The notes beneath the pieces were generated by a model. It was not told the DNA's origin. It saw only the letters and a list, made by a program, of their open reading frames with translations, and did no database searches. From contig NW_013654663.1 in NCBI RefSeq assembly GCF_000499385.1, forward strand, positions 1 to 16,220: 16,220 bases of DNA, read 5' to 3'. The first letter of the stretch is position 1. The number at the start of each line of letters is the position of its first letter. Source of the stretch: Eimeria necatrix. Its lineage: Eukaryota > Apicomplexa > Conoidasida > Eucoccidiorida > Eimeriidae. Shown piece after piece: positions 1-10,104 of this stretch. Made by a program: the position numbers and the translations under genes.

Positions 1-44
1 GGATCATTTCATGCATACGAAACGGCAACAGAAGTGCACTTCGT

Positions 45-520
45 GATTCTGGGCGACGCTTGCAAGGCTGTCAAAGGGACCAGATACGACGGGCACGTAA
101 CATGTGTCGTTTCTGCGTGGACCTAGTACTCCACGGCCCTCACTGAGCCCGAGACGTACCTGTTGCCGCTCGACAACGTGAGAGATCAGAACATGAAGCC
201 AACACTCCCTTTAGCGCCTGAAAGGCTCTACACTGTTACGCTTGTAAAGCACTAGAAGCGCAAGCATACGATGCACTCACAGAATACTGGTCTGAGATGC
301 GTTTTCGGCTACATAAGTGCTTTTGCGCCCTAGTAAAGTACGTATGCTTTGCCGTTGTCTTCACGTGAAGCACTAAGACCCGCTGCGAACGTTCCGACAG
401 AAGGGGACCAGATACGACGGGCACGTAACAACACAGCAAAGACGCACCTGGATCATGAGGTGCCGGGAGTGACTCGGGCTCTGCATGGACAACGGCAGCG
501 TGACAGATCAGAATATGAAG
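45..520. repeat. Two diverged direct-repeat copies, 328 bases apart
   Basis: An identical 27-base stretch occurs at 76-102 and 404-430. A second shared block occurs at 184-198 and 506-520, differing by one base. Between the blocks the copies are diverged but keep nearly the same spacing (108 against 102 bases). In plus-strand reading both copies give GTRYDGHVT and, further on, DN...DQNMK in one frame, with one in-frame stop in each copy. The repeat may therefore derive from an old protein-coding unit that was duplicated and decayed. I do not recognise the encoded segment. It could be part of a dispersed repeat family or of an element lying to the left of the window. Confidence 0.8.
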
Positions 521-532
521 GCACCATTTATT

Positions 533-889
533 TTAGTAACTTGAAAATCTTTGCACATTTCGGTGGTTGGAGTTCCAGAAATGCAGGTCAGAGTCAAAGC
601 GTGGGCGTCCCCATGAGTTCGACCACATCAGTATAGGCATTAAATAGCTATGTAGCATATTGCCCATGTCGCTCGGCAAACTGGTTATGATTATTGCCTC
701 AGTGTGCGTGAAAAGAAGGCCTATGGGGGCTTTTTGTATCCTTAAGTACCTTCTGAAAGTTGCTGTATTGACATTCTTGACGCCACAGGACCTGCACGAT
801 AAGTAGCCTGCACTTGCAAGAAAATCAGTTCGTGGGTGCCAGATGACGAAGGACTTCAGGCGCACAATTATACGCGAATTTACTCCCAC
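533..889 (-). CDS. Unassigned open frame, possibly an exon
   Basis: A 118-codon minus-strand frame without a clear ATG at its upstream end; the first base triplet in the frame is GTG. It contains short hydrophobic stretches and no motif I recognise. It lies beyond the inferred end of the neighbouring minus-strand gene at 1035 and overlaps the edge of the left direct repeat. With the base composition seen here a frame of this length can occur by chance. I list it only because it is the longest open frame in 500-1000. Confidence 0.15.
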   Translation of the reverse strand: MGVNSRIIVRLKSFVIWHPRTDFLASAGYLSCRSCGVKNVNTATFRRYLRIQKAPIGLLFTHTEAIIITSLPSDMGNMLHSYLMPILMWSNSWGRPRFDSDLHFWNSNHRNVQRFSSY

Positions 890-1034
890 GAATCGGTTGC
901 ATCATCTTGCAAGATACCCGTCATTGGGAAAGATAAATAGACAGATGGCTGCGTAGATTTGCGACGTAGTCAAGGCAAAGTGGATCCGCTAATAACTCAA
1001 ACTAGCAACGCTCATTGTGCGTCAAACGAAAAAC

Positions 1035-2113
1035 TTAGGAATAGCGTTGTCTTCTGCCCTGGAGAAGCTGCACTGGAATTAAGAAAGGGCACAAAGCACG
1101 AGTAGAAGTTCCACGGAAAATGCTAGAGACTTCAATTTCGGATTGCACTGACCTGTGTAAGGCAATTTCTCCTCAGCTGCAAGAACAGAGTACACACAGT
1201 GTAACGGGTGCACCAGTGTGCTATGAAAAGCTACGCACCCAAGCAGAAAGACAGAGCGACCAACCATCCCTTCCCACATGCGAAGAACTGCTCCAACGCT
1301 TATGATTATCTCATCAGACACGATTATGCATGCTGCCGAGGAAACCAAAGTCTCGAATGGTGATGATAAGTTGTGTCCTATATCTAGATCGCACACAGCC
1401 GCGCCATGTACTCGCAACAAAAAGAAGGCATCACTCAAAAAGCGTGCCGCCACCGTTATGGACATGGATTAAGGTGTGGCTGAAAGCTTACCTTGCGGCG
1501 CGGGATCGGGGTCTGGGGGAAAACAAGAGCAAGGAAAAACAAGCACACCATAAGAACAGGCATTTTGCTCAGTGAGCTACATGTGCAACGGTAGGCAATA
1601 GCTTCCGCTCGCACGACTTGTGGAAGGTTATAGCTTGCGAATTCCATACGCGTTCCCGTGGGAACTCTTAAATGCAAAAGTGCTAGAGCATACTGGGGTA
1701 GACAATTGCGAGCATTCGTCTAGAGCCAACTTTATGCCCTCAAGAATTAGCAATTGCTACTAGCCCGAAGAATGAAACACAGGTGTTCGGGAGAAAGCTG
1801 CGTAGTGTCTAACATACCTCTTGATGGCGCTGTGCCGGGTAGGGATGCAGACTCTGCGTGAAAGCAAAAGCATGTGCACAGACCAGCTATCAGCTCTGCG
1901 GCCACCCTTAGAATCTGCATACGCCTGCTGCTCTTTTCAGCAATGACACAGGCAGACAAATGTAAGAAGATCTAACACTCAAAGTAGCTGAATTGCTGAG
2001 CAGCTCGGCACGGCACTTAACTCAAAAACTAAATTGCCTTTGCCTGCAAAACGCCTGGCATCGACTGAGACGCCTAGACGCTCCACGATGAACACGAATT
2101 TACAGATTTCCAT
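1035..2113 (-). CDS. Multi-exon hypothetical protein gene, 3' part well supported
   Basis: The unusual strength here is a run of phase-consistent splice joins at the 3' end. An exon ending at 1581 (phase 1, T|GTAGCT) joins a 21-base microexon 1492-1512, which has a long pyrimidine tract before its AG and CAAG|GTAAGC after it. That joins 1153-1410 through the AG at 1412-1411, which joins the last exon 1035-1072 (TTCTTAATTCCAG acceptor), ending in TAA. The 86-codon exon 1153-1410 is rich in Val, Ile, Ser and Leu and could be partly membrane-embedded. Upstream blocks at 1820-1925 (donor AGAG|GTATGT) and 1980-2113 are open. The block at 2113 begins with ATG after an in-frame stop and could be the start, but the joins between the upstream blocks are unresolved because two frames stay open there. 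The family is not recognised. Confidence 0.42.
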
Positions 2114-2207
2114 GGGAAAAAATGTTGCTTTAGTACAAAGTTAGCACATTAACAACAAATAGGTAGATAAGTCGATGAGCAAAGCGACTGATGTACGCGA
2201 AACCTAG

Positions 2208-2975
2208 CTAACAAAGCAGTAATGGCTTGCGATGGGAACCGTGTTGCAAGGCGGTGAGCGCAGATGTGGTCACAGACGTGCCTGATGGATCCGAGACAGT
2301 GAGGCTCAACAGTTCATCAGACGCTGCAAGCACAACCACACACCCTGCTTAGAACTCACCCAATAGGCGCACGGCCAGCCGTTTTAGTGCTTGCGCGTTA
2401 CTTGCCACACATGCACAGGTCCGTGTTTCCTTCGCGAGATGAAGTACAGAGAGATCACAAACCTTGATTTTATTTATGTTTTTACATGGCAGTTCAGCAA
2501 CCTAAGATGGATCCCTAGTTGCCAAGCAAGAACACGACTGCCCTGTCCTCCAGAAGCCGTAAAGGCATTCACTGTGAAAAATACGCATTGAACGTCAAGC
2601 ACGGTGTAGACAGATACATATCCACTGATAACATACCTGTTGAAGAGTTTGACGTTCCTGGTCTACCCCCTGAAGTTGCAACGAAGACACAGACAAGAGC
2701 TACACGCCACAAAATCACGACAAAACTTGTTGTACTGCAGAGTTGCACAATTTTCTTAGGTAGTAGCTGCACTTTTTTCCGCAGATCAATGTGATGGAGT
2801 CTCTTGAAAACAATCCGCCATCACGCGTCCCTGAAACACTTTTGCTGGTGATATCCTTTAGCTCGGATACCGCAGCTAGAAGTTGGGCACAAGACGTTCC
2901 CTCGTGCCAGGAATATGGGAAAGAAATCACTGTGCAGAAAATATTGCGGCTGCTACCGTTGCTCCATATTTCCAT
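2208..2975 (-). CDS. Four-exon hypothetical protein, 176 residues
   Basis: Model: exon 1 2736-2975 (ATG at 2975, 80 codons), exon 2 2637-2669 (11 codons, donor CAACAG|GTATGT), exon 3 2360-2501 (donor TTGG|GTGAGT), exon 4 2208-2323 (acceptor GTGCTTGCAG, stop TAG). All three joins keep frame. Intron lengths are 66, 135 and 36 bases. The middle of the protein is strongly helical: exon 2 reads GVDQERQTLQQ and runs into VAELPCKNINKIKV and an Ala/Leu/Arg-rich helix (NAQALKRLAVRLL). The C-terminus is Ser/Thr-rich. There is no signal peptide or clear membrane segment. I do not recognise the family. The true start may lie upstream, because the frame stays open to 3044. Overlapping plus-strand frames (2519-2794 and 2791-3171) also stay open but lack comparable splice logic. 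Confidence 0.42.
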
Positions 2976-3059
2976 AGCAGAAGTGCTTGCGACAACCGCA
3001 AAAAATATGCACGCGCGTTTCAGACAATTAGTTGGCCATTTCAACCCCGCACTTCAAGT

Positions 3060-3110
3060 GGAACCAAGCACAGTTGCATGTGCAGATTTTGCATGTGAGA
3101 AGCATGCACC
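3060..3110 (-). promoter_or_regulatory. Cluster of GCATG motifs upstream of the 2208-2975 gene
   Basis: Three GCATG cores lie within about 40 bases, one of them the full GCATGCA at 3102-3108, which is TGCATGC on the minus strand. TGCATGC is a known conserved upstream element in coccidian promoters. The cluster sits about 90-130 bases upstream of the ATG at 2975, a sensible place for a promoter of that gene. This is positional inference; the same hexamer can occur by chance, and another full copy (1327-1333) falls inside a probable exon. Confidence 0.3.
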
Positions 3111-3279
3111 ATACAGTTGTGACCTGAAGCTAAGAGTTTGCGGGCTAGGAAGAGAATTCTGGGATGGCTAATCGTGGCTGGCTAAGCCTTCGGATTTAAA
3201 AAAAAAGAATTGGCTTAGCTTGGAAACCGGACTACAAGAAGGAAGTTTCGCCTTTGGTATTACACGCACTTGATGGGGA

Positions 3280-3967
3280 AAAGAGCGTTATAGAGCTGCG
3301 AGCTGCCAAGGGGCACACACAAGCAAGGAAGCACACGACAAAAGGGGGATATCTGCCAACACAGCCAGTCAGGAGCATACAACGATTGAGCGCGGTATCG
3401 ATAGCTAGAGCTGCTCCTACAGTAGTGCGCTGGAATTTGTAAGCCCAAAGCCGAGATGCTGAACTTGGTGAAGAAATTAGAAGTAAAAGATATCATTAAT
3501 TTGGTGGACACTTTGATGAGAAGTCTAGCGTGGGCGACTCATCCGCAAGTGAAAAATCTCGCCGCTAGCAAACCAATAAAACACGATTACAGTACGAAAC
3601 TCACCTTTTTTAAGACCTCTGTGCCTGGGACGCCCTGCAGAAACACGAGTGCAAACAAAAGGCTGCAAGAGTGCAGGGTAAGAGGGGCGAGTAGCGTTTC
3701 CATTGAGCTAAGAGTGCAATAGTAATCGCTTGTGGCAGCGCTGCTACCCATTTTGCCTCTGGATGCCCGTAGGGGCCAAGCTTATCCCGCTTTGGTAGAG
3801 CCCTTTGCGTTTCGCTGAAAACTAACACTCGCTGAAACAGCTAGGTTATTTCGACATCGCATTTCAGTTGACACCAGCTGCCTGCAAAATATATTAGCCA
3901 ATCCAGTTACTAGTTGGAGTAGGCGCAACTTCATTGTTCCTGTAGCGAGCTGAAAACTTGTGGGCAA
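3280..3967 (-). CDS. Unresolved minus-strand exon blocks
   Basis: Three blocks look coding on the minus strand. A 30-base exon at 3605-3634 has a TTTCTGCAG acceptor and an AAAAAAG|GTGAGT donor. It joins in phase 1 to an exon starting at 3458 after TTCACCAAGTTCAG. That exon reads LWAYKFQRTTVGAALA then IDTALNRCMLL in one open frame. Upstream, 3635-3826 is an open frame containing KRDKLGPYGHPEAKWVAAL. Its donor towards 3634 is not resolved: the phase-1 site would leave an intron of only about 22 bases, and the phase-0 site at W|GTAGCA does not fit the downstream frame. Another open block lies at 3782-3967. No domain is recognised. These may be internal exons of the same transcription unit as the blocks above and below. 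Confidence 0.33.
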
Positions 3968-4108
3968 ATCTATGGTTTAAGCGCACTTGGGGGAGGCGTT
4001 TGGGGCGTGGGATGATGACCTACAAAAAAGTCAGAAAGACAACAAACGGACAACGATTATAAGCTGTGGCGCCATGAAAGAAATCTTAGTGGCAAGGAAA
4101 ACTTTTAT

Positions 4109-5260
4109 TCAGAAAACTGTATTCAATTGCGTAGAGACAGCCTCAATATCAGCTGCGCAATGGAGCCCAGCGTAGGTATTATAGCTACACAAGTGAGCTA
4201 GTAGACGCATGTGCTTTAAGAGGCATACTCGGACGTGTTCCGTGCGGCGCTGGCGAAGCTGCAGACAAAAGGCGCACAAGCTGCACAGAATAGAATGAAG
4301 GGCAGCGCTTCGTCTTGAAAATACTAATCGGCACAAGCAGCCACGACGGCTAGTAGAGAGTGTTGGATTTGCTCAATTCCTGGAAGCATCCGCCTTTGGC
4401 AGTCGTTTCATGCGTAGATATCGCCCGTGCGTGTACACGCATCACTCCTTTTTTTTCCTTAAAAAAATACTCAGGAGCAGTGTGTTTCGGCCGTCAATTC
4501 ATGCTTCGGCAAAAATGGCTAAAATCAAGAACAAGGCACAAGCAACTTGCCCAGCTGTCCACACAGCGCCCTTTACGCTTCGCCACAAAAAAGCGAGCAG
4601 CACAGGCATGAGCAGGCACGAGCATAGACGCGTAGATCACTTGCAAGTTGATTTAAAGAGCTCAGGCAGCAGAGCTGTGCTTTCATGTGGATATTGCCTA
4701 GAGCTTCATATACTACGTGGAAGAAGCTACTGTTGGTGGCCTAGCGTGCCAAGCGAAAAGCGGCACCCGATTAGGTTTCAAGTAAAGGCAGGTGTAAAGG
4801 CTCATGACTGTAGTCCTGCACGCACGCTCGTCCATAGGAGCTTGTGCTAGGCCTGAAGCTGCCAGGTCACACAAACACGCACACGGATCAAGCAAGCTCG
4901 TACGGCGACTCGCCAGAACACGGCTCTATTGAACAAAGCACAAAAGCAAGCCCAAGGGGATGCTTTGGAAAGCAGTCCAAGTTTAGTGGTATGCTAAGCA
5001 ATTTAGACGAGGATTCCAAGTACACAAGGTGAGGACACCATGGAATAAAACGCGTAGAAAATAGTGTGGAGAAAGAATGGGACACGATACGCTTCATGTT
5101 GAGATACACCGATGCAAATTCACAAGAATAAGCAGCTCGCTAGTACACGGCAGAGTAAAGTAAGCACAGTTAAGTAAGTGCGGCAGGTAGCTCACATTCT
5201 TGTCCTTGCTTCGGCGTCGAGTCACTGGAGGGTGCTGCAATCAGAGATACACGTGCAGCA
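4109..5260 (-). CDS. Unresolved minus-strand exon blocks, helical protein
   Basis: Blocks that look coding: 4124-4274, after a TTTTGTCTGCAG acceptor, a 50-codon helical stretch with RTEHVRVCLLKHMRLLAHL; about 4570-4740, a 55-codon open block including HVVYEALGNIHMKAQLC after GCTTGGCACGCTAG; 4888-5095, an open frame with FIPWCPHLVYLESSSKLL; and 5190-5240, after GTATCTCTGATTGCAG. In several of these intervals two frames remain open, so exon ends and joins cannot be fixed by reading alone. A possible terminator codon at about 4454 and an ATG at about 4436 mean that a gene boundary could lie there. No family is recognised. Confidence 0.3.
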
Positions 5261-5402
5261 GTTAAAATGAAACATTCAGGAAATTTGATGAAAAGGGAGA
5301 AATACAGACATGGATTCGACAACCAGTGGATCAAAAAAAAGCAAGGATAGCCTATGGTTCATGTGTAGAGGTTGGCTTAGAGCTAAGAGTAGAGAGATCC
5401 AG

Positions 5403-6180
5403 CTAAAGTGTAACGCCTACATGGTACTCCCAGGCTTGGTGAGGTGACAGCTGCGAGGAGGGACAGAGACAAACAGGGAAGCCCGTGAACGCAGCACGCG
5501 GGACAAGCACTAGCGTATTTGGCTTCTCACAAAAAAAGAATAGTGGCATGGGAAGGCTTTCACTAGGCGACAATGCGTGGATTGTGCTTACAAACAACAG
5601 TATCGCAAAATACTTACATCTTAGGAAAGGTTTTCTCTGTCTTGCTTGCCCTGAAAAGAAGGCGCCGCAATCAAACACAAGCGCAGCAAGAAAAAAGAAA
5701 CAGAGCGTGCTCAACAACTCAAAGGTACAAGGAGAAAGAGCGCCTTTGGAAGGCTTCTGCTAAAGCCTCGAGAAAAGCTCGCACCTGTGCCGCTCTGGCA
5801 TGCCTCTGTGAAGAATTCACCACAAAACTTCATAGGTTGTATCAGATAGCATGTTCACTATAATGGCAAAGGGATCTGGCTTCTGATTATGGTGGTGCAA
5901 CTTGCTTTTCAGCAGATTGGTTGCAAAAACGATAGGCTATATTTTGCGGTATCCAGTGCACTTGAAAGAACTACTTTTCCAGATCATGATGCTGCAGACG
6001 ACGGACAATAACATGAAGCGAACAAACTATCTCAGAAAGCTGACACCATTTTGAACGGATTCATGCTATGACAGTCAACGGCACATTTCAGTCGAAGTAG
6101 TCCATCCCACTTCGCCGCAACCAGCATGACTGCATTCAAGTAATATGCGTGTCTCTCTTTTCTATCATGTGGTTTTCACG
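5403..6180 (-). CDS. Unresolved exon blocks between the upper and lower minus-strand genes
   Basis: The strongest signals are a 33-base segment (5616-5648) between CCTTCTTTTCAG and AAGAT|GTAAGTAT, a pyrimidine-rich acceptor (CCCTCCTCGCAG) near 5453, an open block at about 6047-6180 with AYYLNAVMLVAAKWDGLLRL, and an open block at about 5823-5936 with HHHNQKPDPFAIIVNMLSD that stops soon after. The first three can be read as exons, but I could not chain them with consistent phase. Pyrimidine-rich introns in this region translate into hydrophobic pseudo-protein, which explains the 104-codon frame 5403-5717. They may continue the gene of 6540-9885. Confidence 0.25.
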
Positions 6181-6539
6181 CGAGTATTAAATACCATCAA
6201 GATTCGACACAAAAGCGGGCATTCGTTTCAGAAAACGGCGTTCTGTTCAGGACATGGGAAACAAATGGGCGTCGACTTGACAAAACAACAGAGAGCTTGA
6301 CGAGAAAAGTGAAATGAAGCGCAAAGCGGGCTTGAAAATGCATGAGCCGGATCCACTACCCCGCAATTAAGTTTTCAAGGCTGCAATTACAAGAACAAAG
6401 ACGGCTAGGGGCAGTACCATTTCCGCCACCTGCTCTAACGCTTGTCACTGCGCAGCGCCGATAGATACAAGACTCTGTCATCTTGAGGCTTGCGGGCGCA
6501 CCGATTAAAACATCTCAATAAGGTGAACGCACACATGCA

Positions 6540-8098
6540 ACGATCTGGCACGCCAACATGCGGCAGGATCTACTATTCGAGAAATCTGCAAGATTTGCCT
6601 GCAGAACGAGCAATGCCTGATTCCAGAGCATCTCCCGCACTTGGTGATACGTTAAGCGTAAATCAAGAAGAAACGCCGTCTAGCTCAGTTTACGTTCTCC
6701 AAAGCTACACAACGGTTTGCACGCACAGGCGCAGGTGTACTGTGCAATAGCGGCCATCTCCAAACATTTCTTTCAGCTAAGGCCGCTGCTGATGGCGACC
6801 AGAAGCCCTCTACAGCTTCAACTGTTTTCTCACCAGTAGCTGAAGGCCCTGCTGAATCGTCGGAAGGGCTTAACGCTGGACGGGAAGTAAACACGTGAGC
6901 CTGCGTCATACAAGATGTCACGCCGTTAGTCGAGACACAACTTCCTGGAAGGCTCCTACGGCAAGTAGACGGCAAAGCAGTTAAGAAAAACTTCGCTTTT
7001 TTTAGCAGGCTGCAGAAGTACAACAAGCCCAGGAGCTGGGAGAACGTACGACTTTCCACCTGATTTTCATCTCCAAATGCAGGGCAGCACGCTTCCCTCC
7101 CCAGCTGCTTTGTACCCAAATGTCTGCATCCATTAACGCAAAATGCAGATGCTACCAATGCGCTTAAGCACAATCAAAACAGAAAGTAACCCAGCACACA
7201 TGGAAGGGAAGCACAAGCACAAGCCTAACCTGCTCTGTCTTTGGCAGCAGCAGCTTTTAGCAGCGCAGTTTGGATAGCATATCGCTTAAGATTTACTTCT
7301 TCAGCAAGCACCTGGTCAACGCAGATGTATGAATCCTTCGAATGTGCAAGCTCGTTGAGCTTTACCATGAAAGCGTGTAAATGACAGAGTGCAGCATTGT
7401 CTTGCTTCGCTTTGCTTGTGCCGGCACCGAAGATGAACGCCGCGTCGAGATAAAGTTAAAAACTAATTATGGCAGATACACTGCGTCTGGAACTCACCTG
7501 GCGCAATTGTGGGCATGGAGCTGAATGCTGTCCCTGCAGGAAGGCCAGAAACCACGAGTGGATGCTGTATTGTCGCAATAAAAGCGTGTGTCATCGAAAA
7601 TAAAGTCGGGGCGGATAGGTCCTACGACCCTCAAGAAGTACTATGCAACGCAACATGAATTACGATTATGGCATCTACGAAGCCCACACAGAAGTCCCAG
7701 TCCCGCGTCCGCCAGCCATTTTTCGTCGCCCAAAGCAGTTCATGAACGCAGCTCTACAGGGTTTTGATTTGCGTACTTCTTCGTGGTATTTTAGCTTGAA
7801 GAAAAATCGCTTCATCATCACTGCCTTTGCAGTTGTTTCTGCGACGCCGTAAGTCATGTCACAATGAAACGCACTCAACTTTTATCGCATGCGCAGCTCA
7901 GCGGGCTTTCCGGTTGCATCCATCGAGAGCAAGTCACTCGATGTTCAGGAAGAAAGGTCGACCAGCAGAACTCGAGTATCTAGCATTCGCCTCGAACTCC
8001 ATTGTGCACCACTCTTTTCGCTGGCGTAGCCACTTACCAGCAGATTTTGTTAAAAAATTAGTGACCCAATGCCTCACAGCCGGGGGATCGAGTAGGCG
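6540..8098 (-). CDS. Multi-exon hypothetical gene, 3' exons 7-13
   Basis: Seven exons chain in phase: 8038-8098 (acceptor TTTGCCTTCAG, donor CTG|GTAAGTG), 7777-7838, 7498-7564 (donor CCAG|GTGAGT), 7230-7400, 7060-7123, 6834-6955 (donor ACTG|GTGAGA) and an exon from 6639 to about 6542. Exon 7230-7400 is the clearest: 56 codons of uninterrupted helix, with LHAFMVKLNELAHSKDSY, a stretch VLAEEVNLKRYAIQTALLK, and a run of Ala. Later exons add a Ser/Pro-rich linker (SPSDDSAGPSAT) and another helix (REMLWNQALLVLQANLADF). Six consecutive phase matches make chance unlikely. Two sites are less typical: the 7777 donor is GAAGAA|GTACGC, and an alternative reading runs past the 8038 donor to a stop near 7938. 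No domain is recognised. If the last exon continues, the gene extends below 6540. Confidence 0.55.
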
Positions 8099-8179
8099 CT
8101 GAAGGCAAATGACAATCAGAAGGCAGGTAAAGGTTCTCCCAACGCAGCAAAGTTATGTGAGCACCGCAAAATTAGGCCA

Positions 8180-8361
8180 CTTGCAAACAAAATCCACACC
8201 TAGACTGACGCCTTTCGCTAGCATTCAAACTTTGGAGCGCAGATTTCTTGCGGCTTGAAGCACACCTCAAGCACTTTCGCTCTGTGAATGCCAACCCAAA
8301 TCGTAGTTCTTTCTGGCACACGAGGCGGAAGACACCGTGACACTCTTCCTGCACATTTCAA
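8180..8361 (-). CDS. Probable linking exon 6, frame uncertain
   Basis: Between exon 5 (ends 8518) and exon 7 (starts 8098) this stretch stays open in all three minus-strand frames for part of its length. Two solutions connect in phase. One begins after CAAGTTTTGACTTCAG and leaves at CTTGAG|GTGTGC, giving VPERTTIWVGIHRAKVLE. The other begins after GAAATGTGCAG and leaves at TTGCAA|GTGGCC, giving ELRFGLAFTERKC. The first has the better acceptor. I cannot choose between them by reading. Either way it would be an internal exon of the membrane-protein gene that starts at 9885. Confidence 0.4.
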
Positions 8362-8517
8362 ACGCGGTAAAATTTGATGCCTCGCTGAAGTCAAAACTTG
8401 TGTTGAGACCAAATTTCAGCCACAAGGATTTGTGTAGTCGTGTAACAAAAACCCACGAAACCATGAATATGCCATGCATTGCCTTGCGGCCACGCGTTCT
8501 ATCCGCAGGTCACAAAC

Positions 8518-9885
8518 AGGAGCGAACAACCCACCAAAAGTTTTGCCAGGCCCAAGCAGTGGAAGTTCCTTCACCAATTCAGGACGCAGTGATTCAATGA
8601 CCTCGCAGAGGACCTGAAGAAAAAAAAACATTTGCGGCTGAAAGCAATATTAACGACATGACTGCAACGGCACAAGGTGTACAGTAGGTGCTGGTAACTC
8701 TCCAACACGGCTTCGGAGCGTCTCCTTTAGTAGTTTTGTTGCCAAAAGTGGACAGACATCGCGAGTCTGTTGCGAGGGCCACTCCTGAGCAGATATCAGC
8801 AGACGGCACAAGCATTAAGCACCTCTTACTACAAAAAAATACATTTTAACAATAATTTCACGTTCCAGCGCATCTGTCCAACCTACATGCCCATGATGCC
8901 GGGTGTGCGACCCTTGGACGTGAAGATGCACTATGAAATCACTAGCCTTCAGCACCGCGGGCGTAACTGGAGGAAACGCAATTGTTACAAAATATGAGAC
9001 ATCCAAAAAAATGCGTGAACTTTCTCGATCCCCGTACTGCAGCCCTCTGGAGTTTAGGTACTTCTCCACGTCTTGTGCCAAGTGTGCCAAGTTAGGCCTG
9101 CCAATTAGTTCATAGATTATGTGAACTGATATACTTACTGTGAAAGTTAAGGAGCCAATCTTTTGCTACGCTAATCACTTCGTCTGCGGCGTCTATACCC
9201 TGAAGAACCATGTTACACCATGCGCAGTGCAAACAACGAGTTTGGGAGACACCGCTCGAATAGACACGCGAACGAACAGCCCTGCAATTCGGTGACTTGA
9301 AGAGGCAGACAGAAAGCGAAAGCTTAGAGTGCTGAGAGACCTTGAGTGCTAAATGCAGAATCATTTACGCTCGGCAGGGAACGCCCTGGGACAAATGGCC
9401 CGCCCAAAGGCTACACCGAAAACTTAGTGCCTCATTAAAAAAGGTGCCTGTGAGTGCTATCAGTCGAAATTGGTGAGCTAACTAAGGCTTGCAACTTTTA
9501 CCTGAATTCGACACATATCGGCGCCGGGGTGAAGTGTGAGTCCTCCAACACCGCCTGCTAGCTGTCTTCCGGCCGCGTTGAGCGGGCCAACCTGAAGACT
9601 GGAAAAGCACTGCTGCACGAGGAAAACAATTATTACCAGTGATACAGTTGCAGCCATTGCATTCCATAATGCGCTATGTCGCGTAGGACCGCGCTGTCCA
9701 TCCGTCCAATAGGCGGAATCGCGTAGTTGTTCACTCTCACGGTCGACCTTTGCACGAAGAAGCGCCGACAAGGTGCTTTTTCCTGAAGGATCCGCTTTAC
9801 TGGGGACTTCAGAAATGTTCCTGTTAGCACCCGAGGAACTATTTTTGTCCACCTGCTTAGCTGCAGCTTCGTGTTGAGTATCCAT
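8518..9885 (-). CDS. Single-pass membrane protein, 5' exons 1-5
   Basis: Exon 1 is 9502-9885: an ATG in GAGGATGG context, 128 codons, ending CAG|GTAAAAG. Residues 1-70 are polar and Ser/Lys-rich, residues about 75-94 form one hydrophobic helix (AATVSLVIIVFLVQQCF), and the rest is extracytoplasmic if topology is type II. Exon 2 (9139-9295) follows a 206-base intron and ends CACA|GTAAGTAT; it carries a Cys-rich patch (CLHCAWCNMV). Exons 3 (8887-9071), 4 (8683-8784) and 5 (8518-8613) keep phase and add helical sequence such as ATKLLKETLRSRVGELP and VIESLRPELVKELPLLGPGK. The exon 3 start (AC after CACAAG) and the exon 4 donor (ACT|GTACAC) are the weakest sites. An upstream in-frame codon could extend the start to 10104. 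The layout recalls type II membrane enzymes, but none of their catalytic motifs is visible, so no function is assigned. Confidence 0.55.
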
Positions 9886-10104
9886 CCTCAGCGTTTCGGC
9901 AGCGCCGCTAGCAATCACCAGACCCGACGAAATTTCATTAAAATGGCGGCGCTTGCTGAGTATTATGCCGCCTGAAAAAGTTAATACTATTCTAACGATA
10001 TTGCTGCGGGACAAACAGATTCGATCGATAAACTGTCCCCAAACCTTTGTTTTCCGCTGGTGTGTGCGTTGGTGTGTCAACGCAAGCAAGATGGAAGCCG
10101 GCAA

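Noticed and set aside
2519..3171. Plus-strand open frames of 91 and 126 codons
   Set aside because: They overlap each other out of frame and lie opposite the phase-consistent minus-strand model 2208-2975.
4118..4274. A helical stretch with loose resemblance to the RasGEF catalytic region
   Set aside because: Only a short local similarity by eye; the flanking blocks do not continue the domain, so no function was assigned.
4360..4850. Plus-strand open frames of 83 and 146 codons
   Set aside because: No motif, biased composition and no splice logic; opposite minus-strand blocks look more protein-like, though neither is proven.
5403..5717. A 104-codon hydrophobic minus-strand frame resembling a membrane protein
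   Set aside because: Its hydrophobicity comes from pyrimidine-rich tracts before good AG acceptors and it spans a strong GTAAGTAT donor, so it is more likely intron and exon read through.
6600..6664. LDLRLTYHQVRE on the minus strand, like the RT motif LDLxxGYHQIR
   Set aside because: No other RT block is found on either side in this orientation, and part of it falls in a probable intron before the 6639 acceptor.
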